The notes under the pieces were generated by a model. That model saw nothing but the letters and a program-made list of their open reading frames with translations. It had not been told where the DNA came from and did not search any database. The position numbers and the translations under genes are program-made. 24,473 nucleotides of DNA from Candidatus Omnitrophota bacterium (GTDB taxonomy: Bacteria; Omnitrophota; Gorgyraeia; Gygaellales; Profunditerraquicolaceae): contig JAPLMA010000108.1 in the NCBI GenBank assembly GCA_026387255.1, forward strand, positions 1-24,473, read 5' to 3'. Positions 20,968 to 24,473 of the stretch are shown here, one piece after another; position 1 is the stretch's first letter, and every line of letters starts with the position of its first letter.

Positions 20968-21597
20968 TTACTTAGAATATAACTCAACGATCAACTGCTC
21001 TTGTATTGGTTGTTGAATATCAGTTTTCTCCGGAAGCCTTAAGACCTTTCCTTTCATATCCGCGGCGCTAAATTCCAGCCAATTCGGAACGGTCCTATCT
21101 TTAGAAAGCTCCAAATTATCCTTAATCTTAATTTTAACCTTATCCTTAGCCTTGATTTCAACCAGATCATCCTTATCCACTAAATATGATGGAATATTAA
21201 CCCGTCGGGAATTAACCGCGATTAAATTATGCCTAACCATCTGGCGTGCCTGCGAGCGGGAAATACCCAACCCCATACGAAAAACTACATTATCGAGCCT
21301 ACGCTCTAATAATTGCAAAAGCACTTTACCGGTTACCCCTTTAGTCTTTGAGGCAATTTTGAAATATTTACGAAACTGTCTTTCCAGGACTCCGTAAATC
21401 CTTTTTACTTTTTGTTTTTCTTTCAGCTGCACTCCGTAATTAGAAAGCTTTTGCCTACGGCCCTGTCCATGCTGACCCGGCGGATAGGCTCTTTTAGCCG
21501 CAGCGCATTTTTCAGTCTGACATTTAGTCCCTTTTAAAAACAGCTTCTCTCCCTGCCTACGGCATAACCTGCAAACTGCACCAATATAGCGGCCCAT
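20968..21597 (-). CDS. rpsD: 30S ribosomal protein S4, zinc-binding (four-cysteine) form
   Basis: A 209-residue S4 with the N-terminal zinc-knuckle pattern Cys9, Cys12, Cys26, Cys31 (MGRYIGAVCRLCRRQGEKLF, then TKCQTEKCAAAKRAYPPGQHG), so it is the C+ paralogue type. The S4 RNA-binding domain lies in LERRLDNVVFRMGLGISRSQ and continues with ARQMVRHNLIAVN. S4 initiates 30S assembly and in many bacteria represses the alpha operon by binding its leader. It starts 3 nt after the rpsK stop. The 108-bp gap to rpoA carries repeat copy 2. Confidence 0.98.
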   Translation of the reverse strand: MGRYIGAVCRLCRRQGEKLFLKGTKCQTEKCAAAKRAYPPGQHGQGRRQKLSNYGVQLKEKQKVKRIYGVLERQFRKYFKIASKTKGVTGKVLLQLLERRLDNVVFRMGLGISRSQARQMVRHNLIAVNSRRVNIPSYLVDKDDLVEIKAKDKVKIKIKDNLELSKDRTVPNWLEFSAADMKGKVLRLPEKTDIQQPIQEQLIVELYSK

Positions 21598-21600
21598 AAA

Positions 21601-21990
21601 TTAGACTCTCCTTTTCTTCTTAGGACGGCAACCGTTATGAGGGATAGGCGTTACATCCTTAATTAAAGTTACCACCAAACCCGCTGCCTGAAGCGCGCGG
21701 ATTGCTGACTCTCTGCCAAAACCCGGCCCCTTAACATAAACTTCCAATTCTTTAACCCCCACCTCTTTAGCCTTACGCGCAGCATCCGTAGCCGCTACCT
21801 GGGCGGCAAAAGGCGTGGATTTTTTAGAACCGCTGTAACCCACGGTACCCGGAGCGCTCCAGGCTAACACGTTGCCCTGTTTATCGGTTATCGTAATAAT
21901 CGTATTATTAAAACTTGCTTGAATATGTGCAATTCCACTAGTTACACCGCGCGCAATTTTTTTCTTCTTTGCTTTTTCTTTTGTTGCCAT
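21601..21990 (-). CDS. rpsK: 30S ribosomal protein S11
   Basis: A 129-residue S11 of normal length with the conserved core GIAHIQASFNNTIITITDKQGN, the SGSKKSTPFAAQ loop, VKGPGFGRESAIRAL and the C-terminal PIPHNGCRPKKKRRV. It forms part of the 30S platform near the 3' end of 16S rRNA. The SD GAGGAG lies about 12 nt before the ATG, a little far. Directly upstream lies the structured rpsM-rpsK spacer (21991-22181), whose first hairpin copy ends at the SD. Confidence 0.98.
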   Translation of the reverse strand: MATKEKAKKKKIARGVTSGIAHIQASFNNTIITITDKQGNVLAWSAPGTVGYSGSKKSTPFAAQVAATDAARKAKEVGVKELEVYVKGPGFGRESAIRALQAAGLVVTLIKDVTPIPHNGCRPKKKRRV

Positions 21991-22007
21991 TTTATTTTAT
22001 ATCTCCT

Positions 22008-22161
22008 CATTTTTCCCCAGCCTCCGGCGCTTGGGGAAAAATGACCCCGAGCTCCCGCGAGGGGGCTACCATACTTTGCTTATTTTTTCTTGAATCTTTT
22101 ACATTTTTCCCTCATCATCCGGCGCTTGGGGAAAAATAACCCTCAAGCTCCCGCGAAGGGA
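22008..22161. repeat. tandem pair of double-hairpin elements in the rpsM-rpsK spacer
   Basis: Two related copies, 22008-22070 and 22102-22161, spaced 94 bp apart. Each has a hairpin I with arms TTTTTCCC / GGGAAAAA around a loop ending GGCGCTT (perfect CATTTTTCCCC / GGGGAAAAATG in the first copy) and a hairpin II containing AGCTCCCGCGA, closed by CCCC/GGGG in one copy and CCCT/AGGG in the other. The second copy lies 20 bp from the rpsM stop. No promoter is apparent in the 191-bp spacer. Confidence 0.82.
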
Positions 22162-22181
22162 AGCAAACTAACACTGCTATT

Positions 22182-22592
22182 TTATTTTGCCGGAGCCTTA
22201 GCTTTTGAAGGTTCAGCCTTTTTAACAACAGGCGCTTGATTTGATCTCTTCTTTCCTTTTCTAGTGCGTGCATTTGTGCGTGTACGCTGCCCCCTAACCG
22301 GCAGGCCTTTTTTATGCCGCATACCTCTCCAGGAACCAATATCCATCAGGCGCTTAATATTCTGAGATATATCACGCCGCAAATCACCTTCAATCCTCAA
22401 AGATCCTTTTTGTAGGATTTGAGTAATCCGTGAAACTTCTTCTTCGCTTAAATCTTTAGCCCGTTTATCCGGATTAACCCCGGCCTCTTTAAGTACAACA
22501 TTAGACATCGCCCGGCCTATCCCATATAAATAAGTAAGGGAAATCTCGATCCTTTTCTCTTTAGGTATATCCACACCGATAATTCTTGGCAT
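22182..22592 (-). CDS. rpsM: 30S ribosomal protein S13
   Basis: A 136-residue S13 with MPRIIGVDIPKEKRIEISLT, the helix-two-turn-helix YGIGRAMSNVVL and the C-terminal RGMRHKKGLPVRGQRTRTNA tail that reaches the 30S P site. After the usual end near residue 117 there is an extra alanine/proline/lysine-rich stretch of about 20 residues ending KAKAPAK. It contacts the 50S through bridge B1. It starts 21 nt after rpmJ, in the conserved infA-rpmJ-rpsM-rpsK order. Confidence 0.98.
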   Translation of the reverse strand: MPRIIGVDIPKEKRIEISLTYLYGIGRAMSNVVLKEAGVNPDKRAKDLSEEEVSRITQILQKGSLRIEGDLRRDISQNIKRLMDIGSWRGMRHKKGLPVRGQRTRTNARTRKGKKRSNQAPVVKKAEPSKAKAPAK

Positions 22593-22613
22593 ATTCGCTC
22601 CTTAAAAAATATA

Positions 22614-22727
22614 CTAACCTTGTCTCTGTTTATGTTTAGTGGTAACGCAAATTACCCGCACCACTCCTCTTCTTTTTATTATTTTACATTTGTCGCAAAT
22701 TTTACGAATCGAAGCTTTAACTTTCAT
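22614..22727 (-). CDS. rpmJ: 50S ribosomal protein L36
   Basis: A short gene of 37 codons plus stop, found by direct translation: MKVKASIRKICDKCKIIKRR, then GVVRVICVTTKHKQRQG. It keeps the zinc ligands Cys11, Cys14, Cys27 and His32, so it is the zinc-binding type. The position, one base after the infA stop and before rpsM, is the canonical one. L36 stabilises 23S rRNA folding late in 50S assembly. Confidence 0.97.
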   Translation of the reverse strand: MKVKASIRKICDKCKIIKRRGVVRVICVTTKHKQRQG

Positions 22728-22728
22728 T

Positions 22729-22947
22729 CTATCTCACCCGAAAAGTAATTCTCCCCCGGCTTAAATCATAAGGAGAAAGTTCTAATTTAACTTTATCACC
22801 CGGAATAATTCTGATAAAATTCATACGCATTTTTCCTGAAACATGCGCCAACACTACATGCCCATTTTCAAGTTGAACCTTAAACATGGCATTAGGCAGC
22901 GCTTCAATAATTTTTCCTTCTGTCTCAATTAATTCTTCTTTAGCCAT
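22729..22947 (-). CDS. infA: translation initiation factor IF-1
   Basis: A 72-residue OB-fold protein. MAKEELIETEGKIIEALPNA, then MFKVQLENGHVVLAHVSGKM and the terminal RIIPGDKVKLELSPYDLSRG are textbook IF-1. It occupies the ribosomal A site during initiation. It lies 9 nt after map and one base before rpmJ, as in the spc operon of many bacteria. Confidence 0.98.
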   Translation of the reverse strand: MAKEELIETEGKIIEALPNAMFKVQLENGHVVLAHVSGKMRMNFIRIIPGDKVKLELSPYDLSRGRITFRVR

Positions 22948-22956
22948 TAATAAGCG

Positions 22957-23706
22957 TCAATTTAACTTAGTTAATATTACCGGCCCAATATCTGTGACCG
23001 CTACCGTGTGTTCAAAATGCGCTGACGCAGAGCCATCCGCCGTCACCGCTGTCCAACCATTTTCCATAATCTTGCACTCCCAACCGCCAAGATTAATCAT
23101 CGGTTCAATAGCTAAAACCATTCCGCTTTTTAAACATGGCCCTAAACCTGGACGGCCAAAATTAGGAATCTCCGGTTCCTCATGTAAAGCCCTTCCAATA
23201 CCATGCCCCACGAACTGCCGGACTACTGAAAAACCCTCACCCTCTACAAAACTTTGAATACTATGAGAAATATCAGTTAAATAATTTCCAACCTGCGCCT
23301 GCTTGATTCCGATATCTAAAGACTGTTTAGCTACGGCAATTAACTTTAATCTAGTCTCATCTACTTTACCCACCGCCAAAGTCACTGCCATATCCGAAAA
23401 AAAACCTTCGAGATTTACACCTAAATCTATACTAACAATATCCCCATCTAAGATCACTCTTGAACCGGGAATTCCATGGACAATTTCTTCATTTACGGAA
23501 ATACAAGCCGTGCCGGGAAAACCTTTATAACCTTTAAAAGCTGCCAACGCATGCTCTTTACGAATTAACTCCTCACTCAAAAGATCAATATCCAGAGTAG
23601 TGATTCCCGGCCGTAAACTAGCTTGCAATTTTTGCATCACCACAGCCAGAATTGCTCCTGAACGCTTAAGCATAACTAAATCTTTTTGCGACTTCAGGGG
23701 AATCAT
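22957..23706 (-). CDS. map: methionine aminopeptidase type I
   Basis: Removes N-terminal methionine from nascent proteins. The 249-residue length is typical of type Ia. The five metal ligands can be placed: Asp94 and Asp105 (SIDLGVNLEGFFSDMAVTL), His168 (VGHGIGRALHEEP), Glu201 (AIEPMIN) and Glu232 (HFEHTVAVTD). The substrate histidine is His77 in EEIVHGIPG. It abuts adk without a gap and precedes infA, a frequent spc-operon arrangement. Confidence 0.97.
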   Translation of the reverse strand: MIPLKSQKDLVMLKRSGAILAVVMQKLQASLRPGITTLDIDLLSEELIRKEHALAAFKGYKGFPGTACISVNEEIVHGIPGSRVILDGDIVSIDLGVNLEGFFSDMAVTLAVGKVDETRLKLIAVAKQSLDIGIKQAQVGNYLTDISHSIQSFVEGEGFSVVRQFVGHGIGRALHEEPEIPNFGRPGLGPCLKSGMVLAIEPMINLGGWECKIMENGWTAVTADGSASAHFEHTVAVTDIGPVILTKLN

Positions 23707-24354
23707 TTAAACTTCTGCGCTTAACTCAATAATCTGTTTTAAAACTACTTGGGCTCCTAAATCCGCATCTAAGCTCTGTAGTTTTTTTGCTTTTTTATAA
23801 TACTCTATCAAAGAAGCAACTTGTTGTTTATAAACCTCTAGGCGTTTAACCACCGTTGTTTCAACATCATCCGAACGCTGATACAATGACCCGCCACAAC
23901 TGTCGCAGAAGCCTTTTACTTTAGGAGGCATGTTAGTGTCATGAAAATTCGCTCCGCATTTAGAACAAACTAATCTTCCCGTAAGCCGCTTAATAATTAC
24001 CTGATCGCTAGTATCCAAATAAACAACCAAATCCACGGCTAATCCTTTAGCCGCTAAAATTTCATCTAACGAATAGGCCTGGGGTAAAGTCCGAGGATAA
24101 CCATCTAAAATAAAACCTTTTTTTATATCCGGATTATTAAAACGCTGATCAAGCATTTTGGCCACTAAATCATCCGGCACCAGGAGCCCTTTATCCATAA
24201 TGCCTTTGGCCTGTCTGCCCAAATCCGTATCCAACTTAACATTCTGCCTTAAAATATCCCCGGTTGAAATATGCGGCAAAGCTAATTTTTCTGCCAACCT
24301 TTTTGCCTGAGTACCTTTACCCGCACCCGGAGGGCCCAAAAGCACTAAATACAT
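23707..24354 (-). CDS. adk: adenylate kinase, zinc-lid type
   Basis: A 215-residue long-form adenylate kinase with P-loop GPPGAGKGT (7-15), the NMP-binding STGDILR and FILDGYPRTLPQA. The LID domain has four cysteines: Cys130, Cys133, Cys150 and Cys153, in VCSKCG and FCDSCGG. It is therefore the zinc- or metal-stabilised form common outside enterobacteria. It catalyses ATP + AMP to 2 ADP. The ATG overlaps the secY stop by one base (TAATG) and map follows immediately, indicating translational coupling. Confidence 0.97.
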   Translation of the reverse strand: MYLVLLGPPGAGKGTQAKRLAEKLALPHISTGDILRQNVKLDTDLGRQAKGIMDKGLLVPDDLVAKMLDQRFNNPDIKKGFILDGYPRTLPQAYSLDEILAAKGLAVDLVVYLDTSDQVIIKRLTGRLVCSKCGANFHDTNMPPKVKGFCDSCGGSLYQRSDDVETTVVKRLEVYKQQVASLIEYYKKAKKLQSLDADLGAQVVLKQIIELSAEV

Positions 24355-24473
24355 TATCTTCTCCCTCTGATCTGCCCACTTTTAATAAAACCTTCATAAT
24401 GATGTGTCAGCAAATGCGATTCAACCTGTTTTAAAGTATCCAGCATAACACCCACAATAATCAAAACTCCTGT
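24354..24473 (-). CDS. secY: protein translocase subunit SecY, C-terminal end only
   Basis: The last 39 codons and stop of an ORF that enters from the right window edge: TGVLIIVGVMLDTLKQVESH, then LLTHHYEGFIKSGQIRGRR. The GVMLDTLKQVE(S/A)HL segment followed by a basic tail with YEGF is the conserved SecY C-terminus that contacts the ribosome and SecA. Its position directly before adk is the classical one. The rest of the gene, including all other membrane segments, is outside the window. Confidence 0.95.
   Translation of the reverse strand, partial: TGVLIIVGVMLDTLKQVESHLLTHHYEGFIKSGQIRGRR

Noticed and set aside
22115..22339. A 74-codon minus-strand frame overlapping the end of rpsM.
   Set aside because: It is a shifted reading of the rpsM 3' end and the hairpin repeat; S13 in the other frame is unambiguous.

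Overview
This is a gene-dense, AT-rich bacterial chromosomal window. Every gene I can support lies on the minus strand, so transcription runs from position 24473 towards 1. An LpxL-type acyltransferase points to a Gram-negative-type envelope. The mix of a classical ribosomal-protein block, PilT, HD-GYP, a UgtP/MGDG-synthase-like glycosyltransferase, and several families of short palindromic intergenic repeats fits an uncultivated lineage such as Omnitrophota. That placement is an impression from the proteins and is not proven by a marker gene here.

Layout in order of transcription. (1) 24473-19291: the end of the spc/alpha ribosomal block, in the conserved order secY (3' end only), adk, map, infA, rpmJ, rpsM, rpsK, rpsD, rpoA, rplQ. 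Two of its spacers carry structured repeats: rpsM-rpsK has a tandem double-hairpin element, and rpsD-rpoA has one copy of a dispersed ~80-bp element. (2) 19274-11419: a central-metabolism block comprising a class I aminotransferase, an aconitase/LeuC-type large subunit, pilT, the matching small subunit, isocitrate dehydrogenase, malate dehydrogenase, a dihydrolipoamide dehydrogenase and a free-standing lipoyl-domain protein. Two related long inverted repeats made of telomere-like 7-8-base units sit between aminotransferase and leuC, and between icd and mdh. (3) 11413-6217: a tightly coupled operon from a recognisable sigma70-type promoter. It encodes a small excisionase-type HTH protein, a GAF/HD-GYP phosphodiesterase, a diacylglycerol glycosyltransferase-like enzyme, a lipid A-type acyltransferase, a family 2 glycosyltransferase, a COG2426-like membrane protein and cobO/btuR. 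(4) 6155-1: a promoter, a cobalamin riboswitch with an intrinsic terminator, and the operon it controls: btuF-btuC-btuD-cobC-cobU-cobT-cobS and a truncated Dph6-like ATP pyrophosphatase.

How the genes work together. The B12 genes make a salvage pathway. BtuFCD imports corrinoid, CobO adenosylates it, CobU activates adenosylcobinamide, CobT and CobC supply alpha-ribazole, and CobS joins the halves. No corrin-ring synthesis genes are present in the window. The metabolism block covers citrate to 2-oxoglutarate plus malate/oxaloacetate and transamination, which suggests glutamate/aspartate supply; no citrate synthase or 2-oxoacid dehydrogenase E1/E2 is in view. The envelope operon looks like a glycolipid/lipid A module headed by regulatory genes.

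No transposase, integrase, CRISPR array, tRNA or rRNA gene was seen. The most interesting non-coding signals are: the ~80-bp double-hairpin repeat with compensatory changes, placed just before two start codons; the two telomere-like inverted repeats; the duplicated cobU-cobT junction; the rpsM-rpsK hairpin pair; and a promoter bracketed by a 9-bp inverted repeat.
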